Below are positions 24,948 through 34,905 of a DNA stretch of 64,000 bases, in pieces. This DNA comes from Erythrobacter dokdonensis DSW-74 (GTDB lineage Bacteria; Pseudomonadota; Alphaproteobacteria; Sphingomonadales; Sphingomonadaceae): positions 496,001 to 560,000 of the forward strand of contig NZ_LZYB01000001.1 in the NCBI RefSeq assembly GCF_001677335.1, given 5' to 3'. The translations under genes and the position numbers were made by a program. Every line of letters starts with the position of its first letter. Position 1 is the first letter of the stretch. Below the pieces are notes generated by a model, which saw nothing but the letters and a program-made list of their open reading frames with translations, was not told where the DNA came from and ran no database searches.

Positions 24948-27900
24948 ATGATGTCTGAAGAGGCTGCAAGCATCCGGCAATCCATCGCCACGCTCGAGGC
25001 ACAGCGCGATGTCCTCGGACCTGCCGTGATCGAGCCCGCCATCAAGGCTTTGCAGCAGCAGCTGGCCGCGCTTCAGGCACGCCAGCAGCCCGCGGTGGAC
25101 GAGGATGCCGAGCGTAAGGTCGTCACCGTCATGTTTGCGGACATTTCCGGTTTCACGGCGCTATCTGAAGCGCTTGATGCTGAGGAAGTTCGTGCAATCA
25201 TGAATGATTGCTTTGCCGAACTGGTACCCTGCATCGAGCGATATGACGGTGTGGTCGACAAGTTCATCGGCGATGCGGTCATGGCCCTCTTCGGAGCGCC
25301 GTACGCGCATGAGGACGATCCGCGCCGGGCACTTCTGGCAGCGATCGAGATGCGGGCCAGTCTAGACGCCTTCAATTCACGGCGCGGCCTTTCTTTGGGG
25401 ATCCATTTCGGTATCAATACGGGCGAGGTAGTGGCGGGTGGCGTCGGCTCGTCGTCGCGTCAGGATTATTCTGTGATGGGCGATGCGGTGAATGTCGCAG
25501 CCCGTCTCGAGGATGCCTCGCAGACCGGCGAGATTCTGGTCGGCCCTGAGACCTATCGCCAGACGGAAGCCGAGTTCGAGTTCGAGCACAAGCCTCGCAT
25601 GAGGCTCAAGGGCAAGAGCGAGGAAATCTCGATCCATGCGCTGATCCGGCGCCGCCTGGCGCCTCGGCAGAGGATTGTCGCGGCCTCCGTTCTGGTCGGC
25701 CGCGACGAGGAGGTGACGCGCCTGTGCTGCGCCGTCGATCTGCTGAGGGAAGACCGCGGGGGCAGCATCATGATCAGCGGCGAGGCGGGCCTCGGCAAGA
25801 GCCGCCTGCTGGCCGAGGCCCTAAGTTACGCGGGTGTGGACGTCCGTTCATTGCTGCTAGTCTGCCAGCCTCACGGCGAGACCCTGGGCTATGGCCTGTT
25901 GCGGCACCTTATCCGGCACCTGATCGGAGCCGAGACCAATCCCGACCCCGCCAAGATGGAGCAGGCGCTGCACAATGCTCTTGGCTCGGTCGCCTCCGAG
26001 GGTGCGCAACCCGACATGATGTTCATCAAGCTGGTTGCAGGTCTCACGATCACGGATGCACAGCTTCGTGTGCTTCAGTCCCTGCCTGGCCCAGTTTTCG
26101 AGGAGCGCATGGCCGATGCGCTCGCCGTGCTGCTGCAGGCTGAGGGGACCGCGCGCCCTCTGCTTCTGGGTATCGAGGATTTGCACTGGGCCGATACCTC
26201 CTCGCTGCGCTTGCTGGCCCGGATTGCAGAAAGAGCTGTGCCGCGCGTTCTGCTGGTTGCCACGACCCGGCCCGGAAGCGATGCCGACCGTCTGTTCGGC
26301 CATGAGTGCGACAAGATCGTGCTTAGCCCGCTCGATGAAGAGAAAAGCCGCGCCATGCTTGCAAATCTGCTCGGCGGCGCGGAAGCTGAAATCCTCCACG
26401 CAGTTGTCGACCGAGCTGAGGGCAATCCCTTTTTCCTCGAGGAGTTTGCCGCCATCATCGGCGAGCACCGCGCGAGCGGCGCTGTAGACGGATCGGGTCT
26501 TGGCATTCCCAATAGTATCAGAAGCCTCGTGGGCGCACGCCTCGATCGCTTGCCGTCGCAGGGCAAGCGCCTGCTCCAGGTTGCCTCGGTTGTGGGCCGA
26601 AGTTTTGACGCCGAGGTGGTAGGCCAACTCGCTGCGCTTGGCAGGCAGGAGGAGTACCTCGCTCAACTTGTTGCGCAGGACATTGTTCACTCGCATTCGG
26701 ACGAGCAGGGTCATGCGCGTGCACTTTATGCGTTCAGGCACGCGCTCACGCATGAAGCGGCCTATCGCAGCCTGCTCCTAAGGCGGCGGCGCGAGTTGCA
26801 CCTTAAGCTGGCGCGCCTGTTTAGCGATCAAGGTGGGCTATCGCGTGACGTGTCAGCCGCGATTATCTCGCATCATTTCGAACAGGCTGCCGATTATGCG
26901 GCTGCCGGGGAATATCTGCTCGAGGCGGCGCGCGATGCCCGCAATGTCTTCGCCAATCGTGAGGCACTCGCCTTTTACGACCGCGCCCTCGGCCTGCCTT
27001 ATCCGGACGAGCAAGCCGCGCGCAGGCTCATGATTGCCGCGCACCGTGGCCTTGGCGAACTGCTGGAGAGAACCGGCAAGTTCGCTGAAGCCGAGACCAA
27101 TCTCGCACAGGCGCTTGGGTTGCTTGATCCGTCCGACCATCTGGTCCGGGCGGCCCTGCTGCGCGGTATCGGTCAAACGTGGATTGCGCGGCGAGATGCG
27201 CACAGGTCTCTGGCGCTGTATGCTGACGCGACCGAGGCGCTTGCGCGGGTCACCGATCGGGTGCCGGCTTATTGGCAGGAATGGTGCGACCTGTTGCTTG
27301 ATCGCCTCTGGGCTCTTTACTGGGCCAACGACATTGACGGAATGCGGCGGCTGGTTGCGGAGAGCGCGGCGCATTTCGAGACCCATGGCACGGCAGCACA
27401 ACATAGTCGTTTCATGCACCGCCAGCTGCTGATCCGTTTCCGCGACGAGGGCCGCGAGATCAGGGACGAAACGGTTGACCTTGCCAAGGCCTGCATCGTC
27501 GAGGCCGAGCGTCTCGACGATCCCGTCTGGCTGTCTCAAGTCACTTTCTCGATGGGCCTCGCATTGCTGTGGCGCGAAGCCCATGACCAATGCAGGCATT
27601 GGCTCTGCCGCAGCCTCGATCTGGCCCGCGTGATCGGAAACGCGGAATATGAAGTGCTCGCGCTGACCTACCTAGCTGTATCACACAGGCTCGAGGGCAA
27701 GACCATCGAAGTAGAGACACTGGCCCGGGAGGCGAAGGCGCGCGCGACGGTCTCGAGGATGGAATTATACGTCGGTGTCGCTCTTGCCAACGAGGCCTGG
27801 GTTGCTTTGCGTCAGGGTCGTGACGGTGCCGCGCGGGAACTTGCCAAGGCGGCGCTATCGCGTTGGCACTCGGTTCAATGGCCGCTTGGCTGGATTGCGA

Positions 27901-28118
27901 CAGGCCCCTTGTTCGCACTCGCGGTCGCCGACAGCGACTGGTCCCTCGCACGTGATCTTGCCCAAGGCATGCTAGCCCCCGGCCAGCACGGGCCAGGCGC
28001 GCGGTTTGCGGAGGCAATTCATGCCTTGCCTGAAAAGGACGGTATGTCAGATTGCGTGGCTAGTGCCGAGACGTTCGAGCAGGCACTATTCCTTGCACGG
28101 GAGGCGGGCGTGGCATGA
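24948..28118 (+). CDS. Class III nucleotide cyclase with AAA-type ATPase and TPR region
   Basis: About 1056 aa (ATG 24948 or 24951; no clear ribosome site). Short coiled N-terminus, then a class III cyclase domain (about 55-230): VTVMFADISGFTALSE (metal Asp), KFIGDAVMALFGAP (second Asp), SVMGDAVNVAARLEDA (Asn and Arg of transition-state binding). A signalling ATPase follows (about 245-600) with VGRDEE, SGEAGLGKSRLL (Walker A) and LLLGIEDLHWADTSSL (Walker B). The C-terminal 400 residues are helical repeats. Domain order matches large regulatory adenylate cyclases; no membrane segments. Its stop overlaps the ATG of the following NmrA-like gene. Confidence 0.87.
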   Translation: MMSEEAASIRQSIATLEAQRDVLGPAVIEPAIKALQQQLAALQARQQPAVDEDAERKVVTVMFADISGFTALSEALDAEEVRAIMNDCFAELVPCIERYDGVVDKFIGDAVMALFGAPYAHEDDPRRALLAAIEMRASLDAFNSRRGLSLGIHFGINTGEVVAGGVGSSSRQDYSVMGDAVNVAARLEDASQTGEILVGPETYRQTEAEFEFEHKPRMRLKGKSEEISIHALIRRRLAPRQRIVAASVLVGRDEEVTRLCCAVDLLREDRGGSIMISGEAGLGKSRLLAEALSYAGVDVRSLLLVCQPHGETLGYGLLRHLIRHLIGAETNPDPAKMEQALHNALGSVASEGAQPDMMFIKLVAGLTITDAQLRVLQSLPGPVFEERMADALAVLLQAEGTARPLLLGIEDLHWADTSSLRLLARIAERAVPRVLLVATTRPGSDADRLFGHECDKIVLSPLDEEKSRAMLANLLGGAEAEILHAVVDRAEGNPFFLEEFAAIIGEHRASGAVDGSGLGIPNSIRSLVGARLDRLPSQGKRLLQVASVVGRSFDAEVVGQLAALGRQEEYLAQLVAQDIVHSHSDEQGHARALYAFRHALTHEAAYRSLLLRRRRELHLKLARLFSDQGGLSRDVSAAIISHHFEQAADYAAAGEYLLEAARDARNVFANREALAFYDRALGLPYPDEQAARRLMIAAHRGLGELLERTGKFAEAETNLAQALGLLDPSDHLVRAALLRGIGQTWIARRDAHRSLALYADATEALARVTDRVPAYWQEWCDLLLDRLWALYWANDIDGMRRLVAESAAHFETHGTAAQHSRFMHRQLLIRFRDEGREIRDETVDLAKACIVEAERLDDPVWLSQVTFSMGLALLWREAHDQCRHWLCRSLDLARVIGNAEYEVLALTYLAVSHRLEGKTIEVETLAREAKARATVSRMELYVGVALANEAWVALRQGRDGAARELAKAALSRWHSVQWPLGWIATGPLFALAVADSDWSLARDLAQGMLAPGQHGPGARFAEAIHALPEKDGMSDCVASAETFEQALFLAREAGVA

Positions 28119-28993
28119 TCCTGGTGGTGGGCGCGGCGAGCCGGTTGGGGCGGGTGGTCACGCGTCTCCTGCTTGAGGCGGGCCACGCCGTTCGCGCGAC
28201 CGCACGGCGGCGCGATCGGCTCGAGGATTTGGCCGCGCTCGGGGCTGAGTGCGCAGAGCTCGATCTGCGCCGGCCAGAAAGCTTCGGCCCGGCCCTGGAT
28301 GGCGTCACGAGGGTATTCGCTTCGGCGCATGGTCTTACCAGTCGGCGCGGCGATAGTGTCGATGCCATCGATCTTGCGGGACATACGGCGTTGATCGATG
28401 CGGCCCGGGCGGTAGGGATCGAGCGGTTCGTGTAGACCTCGGCGCAAGGCGCCCGGGTTGATCACCCAGCGCACTTCTGGGCGGCAAAGGCGGCCGTGGA
28501 ACAGCACCTAAAGGCGGCCGGCCAGCCCTACACGATATTGCGGCCCGCAGCCTTCATGGACCTGCATGCGTTTGAACTGATCGGCACGCCAATGCTGGCC
28601 GGAAAGACCGTGCATGTGCTGGGAGATGGCCGCTTTTCCCGGAATCTGGTGGCCATAAGCGATGTGGCGCCCATCGTGCTCGAGGCACTGACCAGCGATC
28701 GCTACCGCGACAAGACCATCGACGTGCTGGGTCCGCAGGACATGAGCGACGTAGAGATCATTGCCTTCTACGAGCAGCGCCTTTCCCGAACCGGCAGGGT
28801 CCGGTTCCTGCCGAAAGCGGCGCTCGGCCCCTTGTCCAGACTGATGCGACCGTTTCATGCCGGTGTGGCGAATCTGATGCGACTGCCGTTGGAACTGCCA
28901 CTAGCCCAGTCAGCAGAAGATACGCCCTTACCAAGCGTCGTGGGGGATAGTGGGCTAGATACGGATCCTCGTCTCCCGCCCAAATCATGCTAA
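28115..28993 (+). pseudogene. NmrA-like NAD(P)-binding protein interrupted by an amber codon
   Basis: One reading frame of 293 codons, broken only by TAG at 28433-28435. The 5' part (106 aa) is a Rossmann fold: MILVVGAASRLGRVVTRLLL, ATARRRDRL, ECAELDLRRPESF, and ends IERFV. The 3' part continues TSAQGARVDHPAHFWAAKAA, QPYTILRPAAFMDL, VHVLGDGRFSRNLVAISDVA. The family normally has Tyr at the stop position (FVYTSA), so TAC or TAT became TAG. The ATG at 28115 overlaps the cyclase TGA (ATGA), so the gene was translationally coupled. Either a recent nonsense mutation, a sequencing error, or read-through. Confidence 0.8.
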
Positions 28994-29479
28994 GGCGCAG
29001 CGCGCGTCGCTCAAGCGCGCCTAGAATGGCTCTCGCATGCGGGCTCATAGAGTATCGCTGCATGTCCGAGCACGTTCAGCCGCTCTGGCAAGACCGCAGA
29101 CTGGCCGCAATTAAGGGACCGACATAGCTTTTCCGGTGCTTTCGGAAAGCCCGTGTTCAAGGGGCGCCATTGACACTCCCGTCCAGGTTCGTTTCCGCTT
29201 CTCGAAAAATTAGTCGTTCGGCATGCCGTTGGGGAACAACCGTTATGTCCCAGACTCTTCCGGCAGCTGCCGGCCCCAGAGCCGGTCATTCACGGAGCCG
29301 AGATTGAATGTCCGGTCCTGCTCGAAGTCGCCGTTCGGGTTTCGGGATCATGGATTGGCCCTGCTCGTGAACGGATCTCGGTGGAAAGGAGCCACTTGGT
29401 CCTCCTTCGGCAAGCTCTGTTTGACCATGCCAAACCACTCCGCAATATCTGGCAACAGAGCGAATGATGGAGAACCGGA
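28994..29479. other. Non-coding gap before the peptidase pair
   Basis: 486 bp. Contains a hairpin (GCTTTTCCG at 29127-29135 with CGGAAAGC at 29143-29150) that may terminate the cyclase transcript, and decayed intergenic repeat at about 29225-29345 resembling that at 24700-24790. No gene supported. Confidence 0.4.
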
Positions 29480-31555
29480 ATGAAATCTTGGGTGTTTGCG
29501 GCGACCTTGCTCTCCGGGATCGCAGCATCGGCGCTTGCCGAAGAAAATCAGATAGCTGCCAGTAGCGGGGTTGACCAGAAGTTCACTTCACAAGACGTGT
29601 TCGATCTCGAATATGCTGACACTCCTCGCATTTCGCACGATGGCCGCTACGTTCTCTACACCCGCCGTTCCAACGATATCATGACCGACCGCACGCGGGG
29701 GGCCTTGTGGCTCGCCGCGCTCGATGGCTCCAGCAACCGGCTGCTGCAAAGCGATGCTTCCGGCGGTGAATGGTCCCCGTCGGGCGACCGCATTGCGTTT
29801 ACCGACACCGATGATCAAGGGCGCTCGGCGGTGTTCATCCGCTGGATGGACAGCGGACAGGTCGAGCGGGTGGCCGCGATGACAGGTGGCATCTCCGACC
29901 TTGCCTGGTCGCCGGACGGGCAATGGCTCGCCTTCACCAGCCGTGTCGAGGCCGACACGGCGCCTCTCGCCAAAGCGCCCAAAAAGCCCGAGGGCGCGAA
30001 GTGGGCCGAACCGTTCAAATTCATCGACCATGCTCGCTATCGCCGCGACGGGCAGGGCTTCATTGATGTGGCCTTCAGTCATGTCTTCGTCGTCCCGGCC
30101 AGTGGCGGGACGCCGCGACAGCTGACCACCGGGGATTTCGACCATGACGGGCCGCTTGCATGGACAAGGGATGGCCGCGCGATCCTGACCAGTTCCAACC
30201 GGAACGAGGGATGGGAGCTCGAGACTGTAGAAGGGGATATCTGGGAGGTTGCGGTAACAGGTGGAGTCATGCGCCAGGTTACCTCGACAGGCGGTTCGGA
30301 AAGCGCGCCGGTAATTTCGCCTGACGGCACAAGTGTCGCGTTCGTATGTCAGCCCAATGTCAAGCGCCCGGTCTGGCAGGTGGATCTATGCGTTACCCAA
30401 CTCGGCGGTGGCGGACTTCGGAACCTTACCCAAAGTCTGGACCGGGAAGTCAGCGATATCCGCTGGGCTGGAGGGCAAATCTATTTCAGCTACGACGATA
30501 GGGGTTCGCGCAAGGTGGCCCGGGTTTCGCCTTCGGGAGGGGCTATCGAAACGCTGCTCGAAGGGCTGGGCGGCACGTCGCTCGGCCGGCCTTATCTGAG
30601 CGGGACATACGATGTCTCCGCCAAGGGCGCGCTGGCATGGACCCAGGGACGCTCAGATCGCCCCGCCGATATCTTCGCGCAAAGCGGCAATCGCACGCGT
30701 CAGCTCACGCAGCTCAATGAAGACCTGCTCGCCCACCGCCAATTGGGCGAAGTGCACCGCATCACCTATGCCAGCTCGCATGACGGCACCGAAATCGAAG
30801 GCTGGTATGTCACGCCGCCCGGTTTCGATCCGGCGAAGAAATACCCGCTCCTGCTGGAAATCCATGGCGGCCCCCACCTGTCATACGGCCCGCATTTTTC
30901 GGCCGAATTGCAGCGCTACGCAGCCGAGGGCTACGTCGTCTTCTACGACAACCATCGCGGCAGTACCGGCTATGGCGAAGCCTTCGGCCTGCTGCTGGAA
31001 GGCAAATATTCGAGCCCCGATGATGCCGCCGATCACCTGAGCGGGGTCGATGCGATGATCGCAAAGGGCTTCATCGACGAGAACAACCTGTTCGTTACCG
31101 GCGGCTCGGCTGGCGGGATCGCCACGGCCTATCTGGTCGGGCTGACCGACCGGTTCAAGGCGGCGGTCGCGGCCAAGCCGATCATCAACTGGCTGTCGAA
31201 ACCTTTGAGCGCGGATAGCTATATCTCGCAGATCCGCCACCAGTTCCCGGCGCCGCCCTGGGAAGATCCGATGCATTACTGGCAGCGCTCGCCGCTCAGT
31301 CTGGTGGGTAATGTCACCACCCCGACCATGCTGATGACGGGCGAGCTGGATCAACGCACGCCGATTTCGGAAAGCGAACAGTTCTATCAGGCGCTCAAGC
31401 TGCGGGGGATCGATACGGCGCTGGTGCGTGTGCCGGGGAGCTATCACGGCATTGCCTCGCGCGCCTCGCGGCTGATAGCCAAGGTCGACAATATCCTCGC
31501 CTGGTTCGCGCGCTACAGGGTGCCAGGCGAACAGGCAGAAGATGGGCCGCAATAG
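29480..31555 (+). CDS. Exported S9-family peptidase (prolyl oligopeptidase / acylaminoacyl peptidase type)
   Basis: 691 aa. ATG 29480 follows GGAG. Signal peptide MKSWVFAATLLSGIAASALA. N-terminal beta-propeller (about 40-420) with WSPSGDRIAF, WSPDGQWLAF and ISPDGTSVAF blades. C-terminal alpha/beta hydrolase: LLLEIHGGPH (oxyanion region), VTGGSAGGIATAYLV (nucleophile Ser in GxSxG), MTGELDQRTP (Asp) and VPGSYHGIA (His). Expected to cleave short peptides in the periplasm. Followed 17 bp later by the tricorn-like peptidase, so probably one operon. Lasso-peptide isopeptidases belong to the same fold, but no precursor gene or other lasso genes are here. Confidence 0.88.
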   Translation: MKSWVFAATLLSGIAASALAEENQIAASSGVDQKFTSQDVFDLEYADTPRISHDGRYVLYTRRSNDIMTDRTRGALWLAALDGSSNRLLQSDASGGEWSPSGDRIAFTDTDDQGRSAVFIRWMDSGQVERVAAMTGGISDLAWSPDGQWLAFTSRVEADTAPLAKAPKKPEGAKWAEPFKFIDHARYRRDGQGFIDVAFSHVFVVPASGGTPRQLTTGDFDHDGPLAWTRDGRAILTSSNRNEGWELETVEGDIWEVAVTGGVMRQVTSTGGSESAPVISPDGTSVAFVCQPNVKRPVWQVDLCVTQLGGGGLRNLTQSLDREVSDIRWAGGQIYFSYDDRGSRKVARVSPSGGAIETLLEGLGGTSLGRPYLSGTYDVSAKGALAWTQGRSDRPADIFAQSGNRTRQLTQLNEDLLAHRQLGEVHRITYASSHDGTEIEGWYVTPPGFDPAKKYPLLLEIHGGPHLSYGPHFSAELQRYAAEGYVVFYDNHRGSTGYGEAFGLLLEGKYSSPDDAADHLSGVDAMIAKGFIDENNLFVTGGSAGGIATAYLVGLTDRFKAAVAAKPIINWLSKPLSADSYISQIRHQFPAPPWEDPMHYWQRSPLSLVGNVTTPTMLMTGELDQRTPISESEQFYQALKLRGIDTALVRVPGSYHGIASRASRLIAKVDNILAWFARYRVPGEQAEDGPQ

Positions 31556-31572
31556 CATAGCAGGGAACGAGC

Positions 31573-34500
31573 ATGATGAGACATTTCGGGGCGTTGTTAG
31601 CGGGCGTATGCGCTTTGGCCGTGACGCCTGCGGCGGCGGAAGAGGGCTTCTACCAATATCCCAGCGCGCGGGGTGACGTGCTGGTTTTCGCCAGCGAAGG
31701 CGACCTGTGGCGCACCGGGCGCGAGGGCGGCAGCGCTGTCCGCCTTACCAACCACGCGGCCGAGGAAGCCGAAGCCCATATCTCGCCCGACGGCACAATG
31801 GTCGCCTTCAGCGCGAGCTACGACAGCGAGCGCGATGTCTATGTGATGCCCGTTGCCGGCGGCACGCCGCGCCGGCTTACGTTCGAGGGCGGCTTTGTCC
31901 AGACCATTGGCTGGACGCCCGATGGCCGGGTGATCTTCGCCTCGCGCCTGGCCGGCGGGGGTCAGGGCGAAGTGCTCTACACCATATCGCCGCAAGGCGG
32001 GGAGGCGACGCCGATCCCCTTGTGGCGCGCGACGGATGCCACCTTCGGCCGCGACGGGCAGACGCTGTTCTTCTCGCGCCGCGGCCTCTACGCCCGCGCC
32101 CGCGACAATGCCGTGCTCTATCGCGGCGGCGGCATGGCGCAATTGTGGCGCTGGACGATGGGATCGGACGCCGAGGCGACGCGCCTGCTGGCCGATTTCG
32201 GCGCGCCGATCCGGCATCCGATGGCGGCAAACGGGCGCATCTGGTTCTTGTCCGACAAGAGCGGCAAGGACGCCCTGTGGTCGGTCGCCGAGGATGGCAG
32301 CGATGTGCGGCAGGTCTCCCCCGACCTGCCCTTTCCGGTGCTTCAGGCGAGCATCGACGGCAATGCGGCCTTCCTTCAGAACGGGGCCGATATCCATGTC
32401 GTGTCGCTGGCGAGCGGGGCGATGCGCAAGCTTGCCATCGACCTCGTCACCGACCGCGAGCAGACCCGTGCCCGCGCGCTGGGTGAGCCACTGAAGCAGC
32501 TCGAGGCGGCGCGCATTTCGCCTTCGGGGGAGACGGTCGCGGTGACGGCGCGCGGGCGGGTCGCTCTGGCCGCGCCCAAACAGCTGCGCCGGATCGAATT
32601 CGCCGTGCCGATGGAGGCGCGCGCGCGTCAGGCGGTTCTGGGTCCGGAGGCCGAACGCGCGTTCATGATCCTCGATTCCGGCGAGCGCGGGGACATTTTC
32701 GCCATGGCGGCCGACGGATCGGGCGCACCGGTCGCGGTGACGAAAGGCTATGATGCGCATATCTGGTCCTTCGCCCTCGCTCCCGACGAAAAGACACTTG
32801 TGGTGTGGGACAAGGAGGCAAGGCTCCAGAAGGTCGATGTCGCGACGGGCCGCGTGACCCTGCTCGCCAGGAACACCACCGGCGACGATGCCCCGTTCCG
32901 CGATCTCGTTTTCTCGCGCGATGGCAAGCTGATCGCCTATGCTGAGACCTCGGCGGCAGTGGGCGGCAACACGTCCGATATCTACGTCCAAAACCTCGCC
33001 ACCGGAGAGCGGGTCAAGGCGACTTCGGGCAAGTACAACGACTATGCCCCCGCCTTCGCGCATGACGGGGCGTGGCTCTATTTCATCTCGGACCGCAATT
33101 TCGATCCCAGCCCCGGAAGCCCGTGGGGCGATCGGAACATGGGCGTCGCCTTCCCGGATCGCGGCGAGATCTACGCGCTCCAGCTCGATCCCGACGCGAC
33201 GTTCGGCTTCCGCGAGGACAACGAGCTTACCCTGAGCGAGGCCGCCCGCGAGAAGCGCGAAGCCGAAGCAACCGAGGGCGACAGCGCGAAAAGCAAGGGC
33301 AAGGACGAGGCGGCGAAGCCTGCTGCCAAGCCAGCCAACATCGTGCTCGCAGGGCTCGCCGAGCGGCTGTACAAAGTCCCGGCCAAGTCCGGCGTCGGCG
33401 GGCAGCTGTTCGCCAACGAGAAGTTCCTGTACACTTACCGCGACGACAACATCGTCGCCATCGCGATCGACAAGAGCGATCCCAAGGAAGAAATCTTTGC
33501 CAAGGGCGCGCGCGATTTCGCGCTGGCGGCGGACGGCAAGACCGCGCTGGTCGTCTCCGGCGCGCCCGCAAGCCCCGCGCTCGCGCTGGTCCCGGCCGAG
33601 GCGAAAATGCCCGAGAAGCTCGCGCCGCATCTGCTGCGGCTCGACGACTGGCGGCTGGTCGTCGATCCCAAGGCGGAATGGCGGCAGATGTTCGTCGATG
33701 CCTGGCGCATGCACCGCGACTTTGCCTATGACCCGGCCTTGCGCGGGGTGGACTGGAACGCGGTGCGGCAGGCACACGAACCGATGCTGGAGCGGATCGG
33801 CCATCGCGGCGAGCTCAATACCATTCTCGGCCTGATGGCCTCGCAGCTCGGCATCCTCCATAGCCAGGTGCGCGCCGGGGACCTGCCGGGCGATAGCGAG
33901 AACCCGGATATGGCGTTCCTCGGCGCGAGCACCACTCCGGTCGCGCAGGGCCTGCGCATTGATCGCATTTTGCGCTCCGACGATGATCTCGTGTCGCTGC
34001 GCCCGCCGCTGCGCCGCCCCGGTGTGGACGCGCGCGAGGGCGACGTGATCCGCTTCGTCGACGGACGCCCCGTCGCCTCGCTCGCCGACCTGCGTCTGGC
34101 GCTGGCGGGCAAGGCGGGGCAGCAGGTGCGGCTCGACCTCGTGCGCGGGGTCGTAAAGGTCAGCACCATCGTAGAGCCGATGACCTTGCAGGGTCTCCAG
34201 ACCGCCAGCTATCTTGATCATGTCGAGGTCAAGCGCGCTGCCACCGCGCAGCTTTCGGACGGGCAGATCGGCTATATCAGCCTGCGCGCAATGGGTTCGG
34301 GCGATGTCGCCAGCTTTGCGCGCGACTGGTTCCCGCAGCTTAGCAAGCCGGGCCTCGTCATCGACGTTCGCAACAATAATGGCGGCAATATCGACAGCAT
34401 CATCGTCGGCATGCTGATGCGCCGCGCCTGGGCCTTCTGGGCAAAGCCCGACGGCACCGGCATTCCCACCACCAACATGCAGAACGCCTATCGCGGCCAT

Positions 34501-34905
34501 GTCGCGGTGCTTATCGATGAACGCACCTATTCCGACGGCGAGACTTTCGCGGGCGCGGTCAAGGCGCTGGGGCTTGCTCCGCTGATCGGCCAGCGCACCG
34601 CGGGCGCGGGGATCTGGCTATCGGATCGCAACCGGCTGGCCGATAATGGCGGGGTGCGGATCGCCGAGAACGCGCAATACAGCATCGACGGGCGCTGGAT
34701 CGTCGAAGGCTATGGCATCTCGCCCGATTACGAAGTCGACAATCCGCCCGCCGCAAGCTTCACCGGCGAGGACGCGCAATTGCGCGCGGCGGTGGCGCTG
34801 CTGAAGGACAAGATCGCCCGCGAACCGGTGCCGGCCTTGGTGCCGCGTCCATTGCCGAGCCTCGGTACGCCGGGGGCAGACGTGTTCCCGCTTCCCGGCA
34901 GATGA
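31573..34905 (+). CDS. Exported tricorn-like S41 protease
   Basis: 1110 aa. Signal peptide MRHFGALLAGVCALAVTPAAA. Two WD40/propeller regions (about 25-290 and 310-640) with ISPDGTMVAF, TPDGRVIF and FSRDGKLIAY, a Lys/Glu/Ala-rich linker near 560-590, the tricorn core domain (FVDAWRMHRDFAYDPALRGV), PDZ (about 770-850) and the S41 catalytic domain: VIDVRNNNGGNIDS and RTYSDGETFAGAVKALG with the catalytic Ser in YSDGE. Tricorn-like proteases process peptides made by other proteases; pairing with the S9 peptidase suggests a periplasmic peptide-degradation module. Confidence 0.9.
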   Translation: MMRHFGALLAGVCALAVTPAAAEEGFYQYPSARGDVLVFASEGDLWRTGREGGSAVRLTNHAAEEAEAHISPDGTMVAFSASYDSERDVYVMPVAGGTPRRLTFEGGFVQTIGWTPDGRVIFASRLAGGGQGEVLYTISPQGGEATPIPLWRATDATFGRDGQTLFFSRRGLYARARDNAVLYRGGGMAQLWRWTMGSDAEATRLLADFGAPIRHPMAANGRIWFLSDKSGKDALWSVAEDGSDVRQVSPDLPFPVLQASIDGNAAFLQNGADIHVVSLASGAMRKLAIDLVTDREQTRARALGEPLKQLEAARISPSGETVAVTARGRVALAAPKQLRRIEFAVPMEARARQAVLGPEAERAFMILDSGERGDIFAMAADGSGAPVAVTKGYDAHIWSFALAPDEKTLVVWDKEARLQKVDVATGRVTLLARNTTGDDAPFRDLVFSRDGKLIAYAETSAAVGGNTSDIYVQNLATGERVKATSGKYNDYAPAFAHDGAWLYFISDRNFDPSPGSPWGDRNMGVAFPDRGEIYALQLDPDATFGFREDNELTLSEAAREKREAEATEGDSAKSKGKDEAAKPAAKPANIVLAGLAERLYKVPAKSGVGGQLFANEKFLYTYRDDNIVAIAIDKSDPKEEIFAKGARDFALAADGKTALVVSGAPASPALALVPAEAKMPEKLAPHLLRLDDWRLVVDPKAEWRQMFVDAWRMHRDFAYDPALRGVDWNAVRQAHEPMLERIGHRGELNTILGLMASQLGILHSQVRAGDLPGDSENPDMAFLGASTTPVAQGLRIDRILRSDDDLVSLRPPLRRPGVDAREGDVIRFVDGRPVASLADLRLALAGKAGQQVRLDLVRGVVKVSTIVEPMTLQGLQTASYLDHVEVKRAATAQLSDGQIGYISLRAMGSGDVASFARDWFPQLSKPGLVIDVRNNNGGNIDSIIVGMLMRRAWAFWAKPDGTGIPTTNMQNAYRGHVAVLIDERTYSDGETFAGAVKALGLAPLIGQRTAGAGIWLSDRNRLADNGGVRIAENAQYSIDGRWIVEGYGISPDYEVDNPPAASFTGEDAQLRAAVALLKDKIAREPVPALVPRPLPSLGTPGADVFPLPGR

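Noticed and set aside
24565..25002. Minus-strand open frame overlapping the cyclase start
   Set aside because: Runs through decayed repeat and the 5' end of the cyclase gene; no ribosome site or motif.
29480..31555. Lasso-peptide isopeptidase
   Set aside because: The fold fits, but no precursor peptide, B/C maturation genes or lasso-type receptor lie beside it; general S9 peptidase is the safer call.
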